A DNA stretch of 64,000 nucleotides from an uncultured Oscillospiraceae bacterium (GTDB lineage: Bacteria > Bacillota > Clostridia > Oscillospirales > Oscillospiraceae): NCBI GenBank assembly GCA_934552825.1, contig CAKTEQ010000001.1, forward strand, positions 248,001-312,000, in the 5' to 3' direction. Each line of letters opens with the position of its first letter. The stretch's first letter is position 1. The notes beneath the pieces were generated by a model. It was not told the origin of the DNA, made no database searches, and was given only the letters and a program-made list of their open reading frames with translations. A program made the position numbers and the translations under genes. Shown here in pieces: positions 9,020 through 17,298 of the stretch.

Positions 9020-10198
9020 ATGGCAAGTATAAAGATCATCGCCGAAAAGTGTCTGGGCTGCGAGAAGTGTCTCGGCGCCTGTCCCTTCGGTGCAATACAT
9101 ATCCACAACAAGAGAGCCTCCATCGGCGAAAGCTGCCGGCTCTGCTCAGCTTGCGTATCTAAGTGTCCCTTCGGCGCGATAGTCCTTGAAAAGGGCGGCG
9201 GTCCGAAAGAAGACACCGGCGCCTATGAGGGCCTTTGGGTCTTCGCGGAGACCTTCCTGGGCGAACTGCGCCCTGTTGCCCTGGAGCTTCTCGGTCAGGC
9301 GGCAGGGCTCTCAGAAGACATGGGCTGCGCCGTCACCGCCGTTATGATAGGCGATAACGTGGAGCATCTCGCCCAGGAGCTGATATCTCACGGAGCTGAC
9401 AGAGTCATCTTCTCCCAGAGCCCGGAGCTCAGGGATTTTAACGACGAGATATACACCCGCATAGCAGCGGACATGGTCCGCCGGGAAAAGCCGGCTGTAA
9501 TTCTTATGGGTGCGACGGCCTACGGGCGCTCCTTCGCCCCACGCCTTGCCGCCCGCCTGGGCACCGGACTCACGGCAGACTGCACACGCCTGAGTTATGA
9601 CAGTGAAAAGGGGCTGCTGGAACAGACTCGTCCCGCCTTCGGCGGCAACCTGATGGCGACGATAATCTGCCCTGACCACCGCCCCCAGATGGCTACGGTT
9701 CGCCCCCACGTCTTCAAGATACCGGCTCCCGACCCCGCCCGCACGGGCGAAGTCATCTCTTTTCCAGTGTCCGATTTCTCCACAGACACAGAGACTATAT
9801 CCCGCCTGCTCCGGGACGAGGACGAGCTCTCAATTGCGGACGCGGATATCATCGTCGCCGTGGGGCGCGGCATAGGTGGGGAGAAAAACATCTCCCTTGC
9901 GAAAAAGCTCGCGGATATTCTCGGTGCCGCTCTGGGCGCGAGCCGCGCCGTCGTGGACAGCGGCCTTATGCCCTATACAGCCCAGATAGGTCAGACGGGC
10001 AAGACCGTCGCTCCAAAGCTCTATATCGCCTGCGGCATATCCGGCGCCGTTCAGCACACCGTGGGTATGTCCGGCGCCGAGACCGTCGTCGCTGTCAACA
10101 GCGATCCTGACGCGCCCATTTTCGCCGTCTCGGACTACTGCGTCGTGAGCGACTGCGGCGAGTTCCTTCGCTCCTTCATTGAAGAGCTGGAAAAATGA
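9020..10198 (+). CDS. etfA: electron transfer flavoprotein alpha subunit with N-terminal ferredoxin domain
   Basis: A 392-residue EtfA. Residues 1-60 form a 2[4Fe-4S] ferredoxin domain with Cys 11, 14, 17, 21 and 39, 42, 45, 49. The ETF alpha body follows, with the FAD-binding C-terminal region (CGISGAVQHTVGM, VAVNSDPDAPIF). This fused form occurs in LctC and CarE, which pass electrons between NAD, ferredoxin and a flavoenzyme. ATG at 9020 with AGGAGG eight bases upstream is preferred over a GTG at 8990 that lies inside etfB. Confidence 0.92.
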   Translation: MASIKIIAEKCLGCEKCLGACPFGAIHIHNKRASIGESCRLCSACVSKCPFGAIVLEKGGGPKEDTGAYEGLWVFAETFLGELRPVALELLGQAAGLSEDMGCAVTAVMIGDNVEHLAQELISHGADRVIFSQSPELRDFNDEIYTRIAADMVRREKPAVILMGATAYGRSFAPRLAARLGTGLTADCTRLSYDSEKGLLEQTRPAFGGNLMATIICPDHRPQMATVRPHVFKIPAPDPARTGEVISFPVSDFSTDTETISRLLRDEDELSIADADIIVAVGRGIGGEKNISLAKKLADILGAALGASRAVVDSGLMPYTAQIGQTGKTVAPKLYIACGISGAVQHTVGMSGAETVVAVNSDPDAPIFAVSDYCVVSDCGEFLRSFIEELEK

Positions 10199-10217
10199 GC
10201 CGCAAAATTGACAGTAT

Positions 10218-10256
10218 GCCCTCCGGGCTATAAAATAAACGTATCACCAGGAGGGC
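10218..10256 (+). promoter_or_regulatory. possible RBS-sequestering stem
   Basis: GCCCTCC (10218-10224) is perfectly complementary to GGAGGGC (10250-10256), which is the ribosome binding site of the kinase gene starting at 10260. Pairing would block translation initiation. Confidence 0.4.
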
Positions 10257-10259
10257 TAT

Positions 10260-11282
10260 ATGGATAATTTTCTGAAAAAACACCTTGAGTCGCATCCCCT
10301 CGCCCAGGCCCGGGACGCCGTGAAGTTCCTTTACCAGCGCAGCTTCGGGGGCGGACACATGATAACTGACGCCGCCTCCTGCCGGGAACGCACCGCGGCT
10401 GAGACAGCTCTGGCGCAGGGTACGGCTCCCCATGAGCTGCTGGGCGGCGGACTTGGCCGCCTCAGCCTCACGACGGCCCGGGACGCCGGGCTCAGCCCAT
10501 CCACGGCGGCGGATATGTTCATTATAACTGCAAACACCCACACGCCTGATAGCGCCGCCTTTCACATGGCGCTCAGTGAAGCGCTCCCACTGCCCGGATG
10601 GCATGATTTCACGGTGCGATATAAAGAGGCGGGCTGCCCCAGCCTGCACCACAGCGATGCATACCGGGCGGCGTACCGTCCCGCTTACAGAGTCGTGCGC
10701 AGCGCCTTCATCGCTATCGTCCCCCTGGCGGCGGCGATAGACCGGGCGCTCATGGAACAGGAGTTCGTCACCGTCGCTGTTGACGGCCCCTGCGGCAGCG
10801 GGAAAAGTTCCCTCGCTGGGAGTCTTGCGGAGCTATATAGCGGAAATCTTTTTCACACGGACGACTTTTTCCCTCAGCCGCATCAGCGCGGTGACGGCCG
10901 GCTGGACATCCCCGGCGGCAACCTGGACCACGAGCGTCTCCTTGAGCAAGTGTTCATACCGCTGAGTCTCGGACACGCCGTCTCGGCGCAAAAGTTCTCC
11001 TGCTCCCGCATGGCCCTCTCCGCTCCGGCGGAATATCCCATAAGGCGTGTAAATATCGTGGAGGGTTCCTACAGCCTGCACCCGTCTTTCAGGGCGTATG
11101 CTAACATAAAAGCTTTTGTTTCAGTAAGCGGCGGGACTCAACGCTCGCGTATTCTCCGCCGGGGAGATGACTACGAGGTGTTCAGGACACTCTGGATACC
11201 CCTTGAAAACAAGTACTTTGACGCCTGCCGCGTAAAAAACGCTGCGGACGTTATTATAGATAACGAGGAGGATGACAGATGA
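10260..11282 (+). CDS. uridine kinase-like P-loop protein with unknown N-terminal domain
   Basis: 340 residues in two parts. Residues 1-160 form a domain I do not recognise, with conserved-looking FGGGHMITD and MFIITANTHTP segments. Residues 168-335 form a nucleoside-kinase-type P-loop domain with the Walker A motif GPCGSGKSS (176-184), a TDDFF metal/substrate segment and NIVEGSYSLH. The likely role is phosphorylation of a nucleoside or other small alcohol. Its end overlaps the next gene by 4 nt. AGGAGGG precedes the ATG. Confidence 0.65.
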   Translation: MDNFLKKHLESHPLAQARDAVKFLYQRSFGGGHMITDAASCRERTAAETALAQGTAPHELLGGGLGRLSLTTARDAGLSPSTAADMFIITANTHTPDSAAFHMALSEALPLPGWHDFTVRYKEAGCPSLHHSDAYRAAYRPAYRVVRSAFIAIVPLAAAIDRALMEQEFVTVAVDGPCGSGKSSLAGSLAELYSGNLFHTDDFFPQPHQRGDGRLDIPGGNLDHERLLEQVFIPLSLGHAVSAQKFSCSRMALSAPAEYPIRRVNIVEGSYSLHPSFRAYANIKAFVSVSGGTQRSRILRRGDDYEVFRTLWIPLENKYFDACRVKNAADVIIDNEEDDR

Positions 11283-12424
11283 TATACCGTAAATTCCCCC
11301 GGGGCAGTGAGGAGACTTCCCTGCTGGGCATGGGCTGCATGCGTCTGCCCCGAGTGGGCGACAGCGAGAGCGTGGACTTCCCCGAGGCTGAAAAGCTGCT
11401 TGACTATGCCTATTCCAAGGGCATCAACTATTTCGACACAGCCTACGTGTACCACGGCGGCGAGAGCGAAAAGACGCTGGGTATGGCCCTTAAAAAGTAC
11501 CCCCGGGAGAGCTATTTCATCGCTGACAAGATGCCCATATTTATAATTGAGAACAAGGAGATGGTGGCGGAGATATTCCAGGAGCAGCTGGACCGCTGCG
11601 GCGTGGATTACTTCGATTTCTACCTCTGCCACAGCCTGAACGAGAACACCATTGACGCATACCTCAAGTACAACGTCGTGCCGTATCTTCTGGATATGAA
11701 AAAGCAGGGGAAGATAAGGTACCTAGGCTTTTCCAACCACGGCGCACCCGAGACCATGAGCCGCTTTCTCGACCAGGCGGACTGGGACTTTGTCCAGATA
11801 CAGCTGAACTATCTGGACTGGGATCATCATCATGGCAGGGAGCTCTACGAAATACTGAGGTCCAGGCATATCCCCATGATGATAATGGAGCCTGTCCGGG
11901 GCGGACGCCTCTCCTCCCTCACAGATGATGCAAATGCCCTGCTCACCCAGGCAGCGCCCGACCGATCCATATCCAGTTGGGCAATGCGCTGGCTCCAAGG
12001 GCTTGACGGCATCCAGGTCGTGCTCTCCGGCATGAGCGATACTGACCAGGTGGACGACAACGTCAGGACTTTTGACACCCCCGCTCCCCTCAGCGAGGCT
12101 GAGAAAGACACTCTCCAAAATGCCCTCGGCCTTTTTATGGAGAAGTTCAGCACTCCCTGCACCGGCTGCCGCTACTGCACTGAGACCTGCCCAGTTGGGC
12201 TGCAGATACCGGACGTAATAGACATCTACAACGAAATGCTCCTGTCCGATGCCCAAGTCCCATACATAAAATCCATGGAGCAGCCTGAAAACAGGCAGCC
12301 CACCGCCTGCGTTGCCTGCGGTCAGTGTCTCAAGCGCTGCCCCCAGTTCATCGACATTCCCGGCATCATGAAGGATATGATCTGCCGCCGAGATGAGTTC
12401 TTCGCCACAGGCGGGAGATTTTGA
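11279..12424 (+). CDS. aldo/keto reductase with C-terminal 4Fe-4S domain
   Basis: A 381-residue member of the ferredoxin-type aldo/keto reductases. The AKR barrel shows GMGCMRLP at the start, the FDTAYVYHGG catalytic region (Asp, Tyr) and FYLCHSLN. The C-terminal region (about 295-355) has two cysteine clusters, CTGCRYCTETCP and CVACGQCLKRCP, for two [4Fe-4S] clusters. Physiological substrates of this group are mostly unknown. It is translationally coupled to the kinase gene (ATGA overlap). Confidence 0.88.
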   Translation: MIYRKFPRGSEETSLLGMGCMRLPRVGDSESVDFPEAEKLLDYAYSKGINYFDTAYVYHGGESEKTLGMALKKYPRESYFIADKMPIFIIENKEMVAEIFQEQLDRCGVDYFDFYLCHSLNENTIDAYLKYNVVPYLLDMKKQGKIRYLGFSNHGAPETMSRFLDQADWDFVQIQLNYLDWDHHHGRELYEILRSRHIPMMIMEPVRGGRLSSLTDDANALLTQAAPDRSISSWAMRWLQGLDGIQVVLSGMSDTDQVDDNVRTFDTPAPLSEAEKDTLQNALGLFMEKFSTPCTGCRYCTETCPVGLQIPDVIDIYNEMLLSDAQVPYIKSMEQPENRQPTACVACGQCLKRCPQFIDIPGIMKDMICRRDEFFATGGRF

Positions 12425-12427
12425 CAT

Positions 12428-12463
12428 AAAAATTCCCGTATGGCAAGCCATACGGGAATTTTT
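12428..12463. terminator. bidirectional terminator
   Basis: A 17-bp stem beginning AAAAATTCCCG with a very short loop, between the converging aldo/keto reductase and ribU genes. T-tracts on both strands. Confidence 0.88.
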
Positions 12464-12467
12464 CTTT

Positions 12468-13028
12468 TTATTTCGCGTGAAAGTGCATTATGAGCTTTGA
12501 TATGGGCTTATAGATGATGAACACCACGACAGCGTTTATCCCCGCCTTAATAAGGTTAAAGGGCAGGATGACCGGCAGGAGCAGGTCCTTTATGGCTGCA
12601 ACAGGCATGCCGGTGAAGAGAGGTGTTATGATAAGGTTCGCCGGCATCATGATAACGCCCATGGACACCGTGCCTATAAGCAGCGCCAGCGCCGCGCCCA
12701 GGTGCGTCTTTTTTACTCTGTAAATATTCCCGGCTACGAGCACGAAGGTGCATGTGGCAACGATGTGCATTATGATGCCGTAAAAACCGCTGCCGGCGCT
12801 CACGGTGAGACCCTGTATCAGCGCCGCTATGATGGTCACGATCACACCCGCCGTGGGCCCGAAGGCGAAGGTGCATATGAGGATGGGTATATCCGCCGGG
12901 TCATACTCAAGATAAGCCGCCGCCGGGAAGATGGGGAAGTGTATCACCGCCACCATCACGATGCTCAGCGCGGCCAGCATTGCCATTGCCGTAAGCTTTC
13001 TTGTTTTGATACTCTTTGTCGTCTGCAT
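12468..13028 (-). CDS. ribU: ECF transporter S component, riboflavin-type (RibU)
   Basis: A 186-residue membrane protein with five to six hydrophobic helices, the substrate-binding subunit of an energy-coupling factor importer for riboflavin. The early LAALSIV segment and the EYDPADIPI motif are typical of RibU. ATG at 13028 is the first start after the riboswitch and follows a purine-rich stretch. The FMN riboswitch upstream fixes the substrate class. The EcfA/T energising module is not in this window. Confidence 0.9.
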   Translation of the reverse strand: MQTTKSIKTRKLTAMAMLAALSIVMVAVIHFPIFPAAAYLEYDPADIPILICTFAFGPTAGVIVTIIAALIQGLTVSAGSGFYGIIMHIVATCTFVLVAGNIYRVKKTHLGAALALLIGTVSMGVIMMPANLIITPLFTGMPVAAIKDLLLPVILPFNLIKAGINAVVVFIIYKPISKLIMHFHAK

Positions 13029-13084
13029 TTTTTCTTCCTTTCTCCGTTTCGGTTCTTTCTTCGGAAAGGGCAGAAATAAAAATA

Positions 13085-13109
13085 CGCCCTGACGCAAAAC
13101 GTCAGGGCG
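13085..13109 (-). terminator. riboswitch-controlled terminator upstream of ribU
   Basis: A perfect 10-bp stem CGCCCTGACG / CGTCAGGGCG with a 5-nt loop, followed by TATTTTTATTT on the minus strand, between the FMN aptamer and ribU. It should form when FMN is bound. Confidence 0.88.
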
Positions 13110-13123
13110 ACAGAATACACTGC

Positions 13124-13246
13124 ACTTTTCTTCTCTCATCCAGACTGTAACTGTCGGTCACGGAATTGCACCGTGTCAGCCATGCTCGCGCATGGGTCGT
13201 GGACTTTCACCACCGGTGGGGAATTGCGCCCCGCCCCGAAGAACAA
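13124..13246 (-). ncRNA. FMN riboswitch (RFN element)
   Basis: On the minus strand the leader starts near TTCTTCGGGGC and carries the conserved GGTGGTGAAAGTCCACGACC-type segment. It continues through GGTGCAATTCCGTGACCGAC and ends with GGATGAGAGAAGA. These are the hallmark conserved blocks of the RFN aptamer. Combined with the terminator just downstream, FMN should reduce ribU transcription. Confidence 0.95.
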
Positions 13247-13263
13247 TATTTACTCACGATTGG

Positions 13264-13292
13264 AGTATAGCGCTGCCGCGGCAGTTTGTCAA
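13264..13292 (-). promoter_or_regulatory. promoter of ribU leader
   Basis: On the minus strand TTGACA (13287-13292), a 17-bp spacer and TATACT (13264-13269), just upstream of the riboswitch. Confidence 0.85.
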
Positions 13293-13302
13293 GCAGTTTA
13301 TG

Positions 13303-13331
13303 TTGACAATTCTCCCGCCTGCCATTAAAAT
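13303..13331 (+). promoter_or_regulatory. promoter of cyclophilin lipoprotein gene
   Basis: TTGACA (13303-13308), 17 bp, TAAAAT (13326-13331), back to back with the ribU promoter. Confidence 0.8.
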
Positions 13332-13372
13332 CAATTTATAAGCTTCGTAAATTCAGAAAGGGGTTTTGTGAT

Positions 13373-13984
13373 ATGAAAAGAATCATCGCCGCCGCACTGT
13401 GCGTCCTTATGCTCGCCGGTCTGCTCTGCGGCTGCGGCAGCAAGGGAGCCGAGACGCAGAACCCTGTCGCCACCATAAAGCTCGCTGGAGGGGATATCAT
13501 CAAGATCGAGCTCTATCCCGACGCCGCTCCCAACACAGTAAACAACTTCATTTATCTCATCAATGAGGGCTTCTACGACGGACTCACCTTCCACAGAGTT
13601 GTAAAGGATATGCTCGTGCAGGCGGGCGACCCTGACAATAACTGCAACGGCGGTCCCGGCTATACCATAGCCGGCGAGTTCCTCAAGAACGGTTATGACA
13701 ATACCCTCTCTCACACGGTGGGCACCGTCTCAATGGCACGCCGGTCCTCCGGATATGACACGGCGGGCAGTCAGTTCTTCATTCTCACCGCAGACGTCAC
13801 GGAGCTGGACGGCTTCTACGCGGCTTTCGGCAAGGTAATCGAGGGTATGGATGTTGTCAACGCCATAAGCCAGCTTGATACTGACGAAAACGGCAAGCCT
13901 CTGGACACCATAAAAATCAAAAAGATGACTGTTGACACCTTCGGCGCCGACTTCCCTCAGCCCGAGGTCATAAAGGATAAATAA
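13373..13984 (+). CDS. cyclophilin-type peptidyl-prolyl isomerase, lipoprotein
   Basis: A 203-residue extracytoplasmic foldase. Residues 1-20 are a lipoprotein signal ending in LLCGCGS, with Cys21 (or Cys19) as the likely lipidated residue. The cyclophilin domain shows FHRVVKDMLVQAGD (catalytic Arg), GTVSMAR and SQFFI segments and FGKVIEGMDVV near the end. It probably assists folding of exported proteins outside the membrane. Confidence 0.92.
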   Translation: MKRIIAAALCVLMLAGLLCGCGSKGAETQNPVATIKLAGGDIIKIELYPDAAPNTVNNFIYLINEGFYDGLTFHRVVKDMLVQAGDPDNNCNGGPGYTIAGEFLKNGYDNTLSHTVGTVSMARRSSGYDTAGSQFFILTADVTELDGFYAAFGKVIEGMDVVNAISQLDTDENGKPLDTIKIKKMTVDTFGADFPQPEVIKDK

Positions 13985-13991
13985 ACGCACC

Positions 13992-14028
13992 AAACAACGC
14001 GCCTCCGTTACCGGAGGCGCGTTGTTTT
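13992..14028. terminator. bidirectional terminator
   Basis: A 16-bp stem AAACAACGCGCCTCCG with its complement, loop TTAC, T-tracts on both strands, between the converging cyclophilin and oadB genes. Confidence 0.9.
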
Positions 14029-15187
14029 ATCCGAACACTCTCAAAAGATATCCCGCGGCCACAGCCGAGCCTATAACTCCAGCCACATTCGGCCCCATGG
14101 CGTGCATAAGGAGAAAATTTCCCGGGTTCTCCCGCTGCCCCTCTCTCTGGGCCACGCGTGCCGCCATAGGCACGGCGGAGACTCCAGCAGCGCCGATAAG
14201 CGGGTTTATCTTCCCGCCGGTCAGCGCGCACATGAGCTTTCCCAGGAGCACTCCGCCCGCCGTGGAAAAGGCGAACGCCGCAAACCCCAGCAGTATTATC
14301 TCCAGAGTTCTCACTGTGAGGAAATTATAATACACCGTCGTCGCCCCTACGCTCACAGCCAGGAACACCGTCACCGTGTTCATAAGTCCATTCTGAACCG
14401 TGGCGCTGAGACGCTCCGTCACTCCGCACTCTCTCAGGAGATTTCCCAGCATCAGGCTCCCCAGCAGCGGCGTCACTCCCGGCAGCAGCAGGCAGGTTAT
14501 CACCGTCACCGCCACAGGAAAAATTATCCGCGTGCTCCGTGGCACCTCTCTTTTTGCCTCCATCATTATGCTCCGCTCCTTCTTCGTTGTGAGAAGCCGC
14601 ATTATGGGCGGCTGAATAAGAGGGATGAGCGCCATATATGAATACGCCGCGATGACTATCGGGCCGAGATATTCCGGCGCCAGTATCTTTGTCAGCCATA
14701 TTGCCGTCGGACCGTCCGCGCCGCCAATTATTGCGATGGCTGCCGCGGCTTTTGCCCCGAAGCCCAGCAGTGCCGCGAGAAACAGCGCCCCATAAACCCC
14801 GAGCTGCGCCGCGGCGCCCAGGAGCATGGACCTTGGATCCGCCAGCAGCGCAGAGAAATCCGTCATCGCCCCTACCCCGAGGAATATCAGGGACGGATAG
14901 AGACCAGTCTTCACCCCGATGTAAAGTATGTCCAGCAGTCCGCCGGAGCGGAACACCTCCCCATAGTCCGTCCCGCCCGTCCACAGTTCCGGGGTGAACA
15001 CACCGGAGAGGGGCAAATTTGTGAGGATCATTCCAAAAGCTATCCCCACCAACAGCAAAGGCTCGAATTTTTTAACGATACCGAGATACAGCAGCAAGCC
15101 CCCAAGCAGCAGCATGATTATCTGGCGAAAATCAGTGATGGCATATATTCCCGTGGACTCCCACAGGCTCACAGCGACGCTCTCCAT
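14027..15187 (-). CDS. oadB: sodium-translocating decarboxylase beta subunit
   Basis: A 386-residue membrane subunit that couples decarboxylation of carboxybiotin to export of Na+. It has many hydrophobic helices and the conserved GGADGPTAIW motif with the sodium-binding Asp. It is last in the operon oadA-oadG-biotin carrier-oadB. The family includes OadB, GcdB and MmdB; the OadA-type first gene points to oxaloacetate as substrate. Confidence 0.92.
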   Translation of the reverse strand: MESVAVSLWESTGIYAITDFRQIIMLLLGGLLLYLGIVKKFEPLLLVGIAFGMILTNLPLSGVFTPELWTGGTDYGEVFRSGGLLDILYIGVKTGLYPSLIFLGVGAMTDFSALLADPRSMLLGAAAQLGVYGALFLAALLGFGAKAAAAIAIIGGADGPTAIWLTKILAPEYLGPIVIAAYSYMALIPLIQPPIMRLLTTKKERSIMMEAKREVPRSTRIIFPVAVTVITCLLLPGVTPLLGSLMLGNLLRECGVTERLSATVQNGLMNTVTVFLAVSVGATTVYYNFLTVRTLEIILLGFAAFAFSTAGGVLLGKLMCALTGGKINPLIGAAGVSAVPMAARVAQREGQRENPGNFLLMHAMGPNVAGVIGSAVAAGYLLRVFG

Positions 15188-15190
15188 ATT

Positions 15191-15541
15191 TCACCCCAAT
15201 GTCATTATCGTGTCCCCGACCGCCACGCTCTCACCAACGGCAGCGGCAATGCTGTGCACCACACCGGAACACTGGGCGGCAACCTCATTTTCCATCTTCA
15301 TCGCTTCGATCACCGCGACGATCTGCCCTCTTTCCACCTTCTGCCCCACCTTGACGTTTATTCCCGTCACCTTCCCAGGCAGGGGCGCGGCGACAGGCGT
15401 TCCCCGCCCCGGTGCGCTCCGGGCTGCGGGCGGACGTTCGGTCCGGCGCAATTCCCCTTCGGCGGGCACCGCTATCTCCGCCCTGCCCTTCTCCACGCAG
15501 ACCTCATATACCTCCTCGCCCAGTGTCACTCTGTATATCAT
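15191..15541 (-). CDS. biotin carrier (biotin/lipoyl-binding) subunit
   Basis: A 116-residue protein. The C-terminal half is a biotinyl domain with the EAMKMENEV motif, whose Lys is biotinylated. An Ala/Pro-rich linker precedes it and the N-terminal MIYRVTLGEEVYEV strand region follows GcdC-like carriers. It shuttles the carboxyl group from OadA to OadB. It overlaps the oadG end by 38 nt; GGAGGAG lies before its ATG. Confidence 0.9.
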   Translation of the reverse strand: MIYRVTLGEEVYEVCVEKGRAEIAVPAEGELRRTERPPAARSAPGRGTPVAAPLPGKVTGINVKVGQKVERGQIVAVIEAMKMENEVAAQCSGVVHSIAAAVGESVAVGDTIMTLG

Positions 15542-15788
15542 CTTTCTCCTCCAAAGCTCTTATGGATATAAACCTCAGCTGTTTTCCCGTATAGTCCGTG
15601 ACTATCGCCATTATCATCGCCGCCCGTTCCGGAGATACGCCCACAAGTCGCACCTCCTCCGGCACCTGCGGCTTCTTTTTCCTCTGTCTGCCCCGGAGGG
15701 CGTATACGGCTCCCATGAGCACTCCCAGCACGGCAAACACCACGAGCAGCCCCGCCGCCGCCGTTTTCAGTGCTTCTCTAAGGCTCAT
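15504..15788 (-). CDS. oadG: OadG-family sodium pump small subunit
   Basis: A 94-residue protein with one membrane helix (about 8-32), then a basic RGRQRKKK stretch and a short soluble tail, the normal plan of OadG, which anchors OadA to OadB. Its ATG overlaps the oadA stop (ATGA). Sequence in this family is poorly conserved, so the call rests mainly on size, topology and place in the operon. Confidence 0.75.
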   Translation of the reverse strand: MSLREALKTAAAGLLVVFAVLGVLMGAVYALRGRQRKKKPQVPEEVRLVGVSPERAAMIMAIVTDYTGKQLRFISIRALEEKDDIQSDTGRGGI

Positions 15789-17170
15789 TCTCTCTCCTCC
15801 AACGGCTCGACCGTATATGCCAAGCTCCGCTCCCGGCTCTGCTCCCTTTTTTCAAGGAACTCCCTTCCCGCCGACGGGAAGAGCGCAAAGGTGAGCACGT
15901 CCTCCTCCCGGCGGGCGAGGGCACCTGCTTCTTTCTCCGCTTTTTTAAGTCCCGGGGCAATCGTATCCGCAAAGCGGCCTTTGAAGGGGCGTTCTCCCCC
16001 AAGGACTCTTTTCTCCAGAGCTTCGTCTATCTTTCCCGGCGGTGCGCCGTACTCTCCCCGGATATATGCCCTGACCTCACGGCTCACAGTCTTATACCGC
16101 TCACCTGTTATCACGTTGCTCACAGCCTGATTGCCAACCATCTGGGACATTGGGGTGACGAGCGGCGGGTATCCCAATTCCGCACGTACACGGGGTATCT
16201 CCTCCAGCGCCTCGTCAAGCTTATCCGAAGCCCCCATCTCCTCAAGGTTCGCTATCATATTGGAGAGCATCCCCCCGGGCACCTTATAGTTGAGGGCGTC
16301 CGTATCCGTGACCATCGCTCTTGGCTTCAGCAGTCCCTGGGCAAGATACCGGTCCCTCAGCGGGCGAAACAGGTCGTTTACCCCCTTTATGTCTTCGGGT
16401 ACAAGCCCTGTGGCATAGCCCAGCTGACTCAGGGCATAGTTCAGCGTCTCAGTAGCGGGCTGGCTCGTCCCGCCGGAGAAGGAGGACACCGCCGTATCAA
16501 TGATCCCGCAGCCCGCATTCACGGCGGCAAGCGCCGCCATATACGCCATTCCCGTCGTGCAGTGGGTGTGCAGGACCACCGGTGTGTCCGGCAGCGCATC
16601 TTTCAAAGCGGCAACTATAGTTGCCGCCTCTCTGGGCGTTATAACACCCGCCATGTCCTTCACGCACACGGTGGCACAGCCCATGCTTTTCAGCTCCCTG
16701 CCCAGCTCTACAAACTTTTTCACCGTGTGCACCGGGCTCGTCGTATAGCATATGGCTCCGGCGGCCTCGCCGCCGTATTTGAGCGTCGCCTCCACCGCCG
16801 TGCGGACATTGCGCAGATCGTTCAGCGCGTCAAACACCCGGACTATATCTATCCCGTTTTTTATGCTCAGCTCTACGAATTTCTCCACAATATCGTCAGG
16901 GTAATGCCGGTATCCCAGCAGATTCTGTCCCCGCAGGAGCATTTGCAGCCGGCTGCGGGGCATAAGCCGGCGCATTGTCCTCAGCCGTTCCCAGGGATCC
17001 TCGTTCAGATATCTCAGGCAGGCGTCAAATGTCGCACCGCCCCAGCACTCCACGCTGTAATAGCCGCACCTGTCTATCAGTGGCAGGGCGGGCAAAACAT
17101 CACTGAGCGGCATCCGCGTCGCCATAAGGCTCTGGTTCCCGTCACGCAGCACCGTCTCCGTAAAACGCAC
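15785..17170 (-). CDS. oadA: oxaloacetate decarboxylase alpha subunit (carboxyltransferase)
   Basis: A 461-residue carboxyltransferase that moves CO2 from oxaloacetate to biotin. The TIM barrel begins with the metal-binding LRDGNQS (Asp10) and carries MLLRGQN, CVKDMAG and LHTHCTTGMA with two metal-binding His. The conserved C-terminal PGGMLSN region follows. There is no attached biotin domain; a separate carrier is encoded downstream. The start is uncertain: the GTG at 17170 has no good ribosome binding site, while GGAGGAG lies about 20 nt upstream. Confidence 0.9.
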   Translation of the reverse strand: MRFTETVLRDGNQSLMATRMPLSDVLPALPLIDRCGYYSVECWGGATFDACLRYLNEDPWERLRTMRRLMPRSRLQMLLRGQNLLGYRHYPDDIVEKFVELSIKNGIDIVRVFDALNDLRNVRTAVEATLKYGGEAAGAICYTTSPVHTVKKFVELGRELKSMGCATVCVKDMAGVITPREAATIVAALKDALPDTPVVLHTHCTTGMAYMAALAAVNAGCGIIDTAVSSFSGGTSQPATETLNYALSQLGYATGLVPEDIKGVNDLFRPLRDRYLAQGLLKPRAMVTDTDALNYKVPGGMLSNMIANLEEMGASDKLDEALEEIPRVRAELGYPPLVTPMSQMVGNQAVSNVITGERYKTVSREVRAYIRGEYGAPPGKIDEALEKRVLGGERPFKGRFADTIAPGLKKAEKEAGALARREEDVLTFALFPSAGREFLEKREQSRERSLAYTVEPLEERE

Positions 17171-17248
17171 AGTATCCGTTTTCCATCCACTCCTCCGGTC
17201 AAAATCAGCTCTTTTGGCTTAGTTTTCCTTCACCCGGCAGAAATATGC

Positions 17249-17284
17249 AAAAAGAGTGCGGAGAAAAAACTCCGCACTCTTTTC
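17249..17284. terminator. terminator after first thiolase gene
   Basis: A 14-bp stem AAAAGAGTGCGGAG with its complement around A6. On the minus strand it follows the thiolase stop. Confidence 0.85.
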
Positions 17285-17298
17285 AGTGGCTTTTGATC

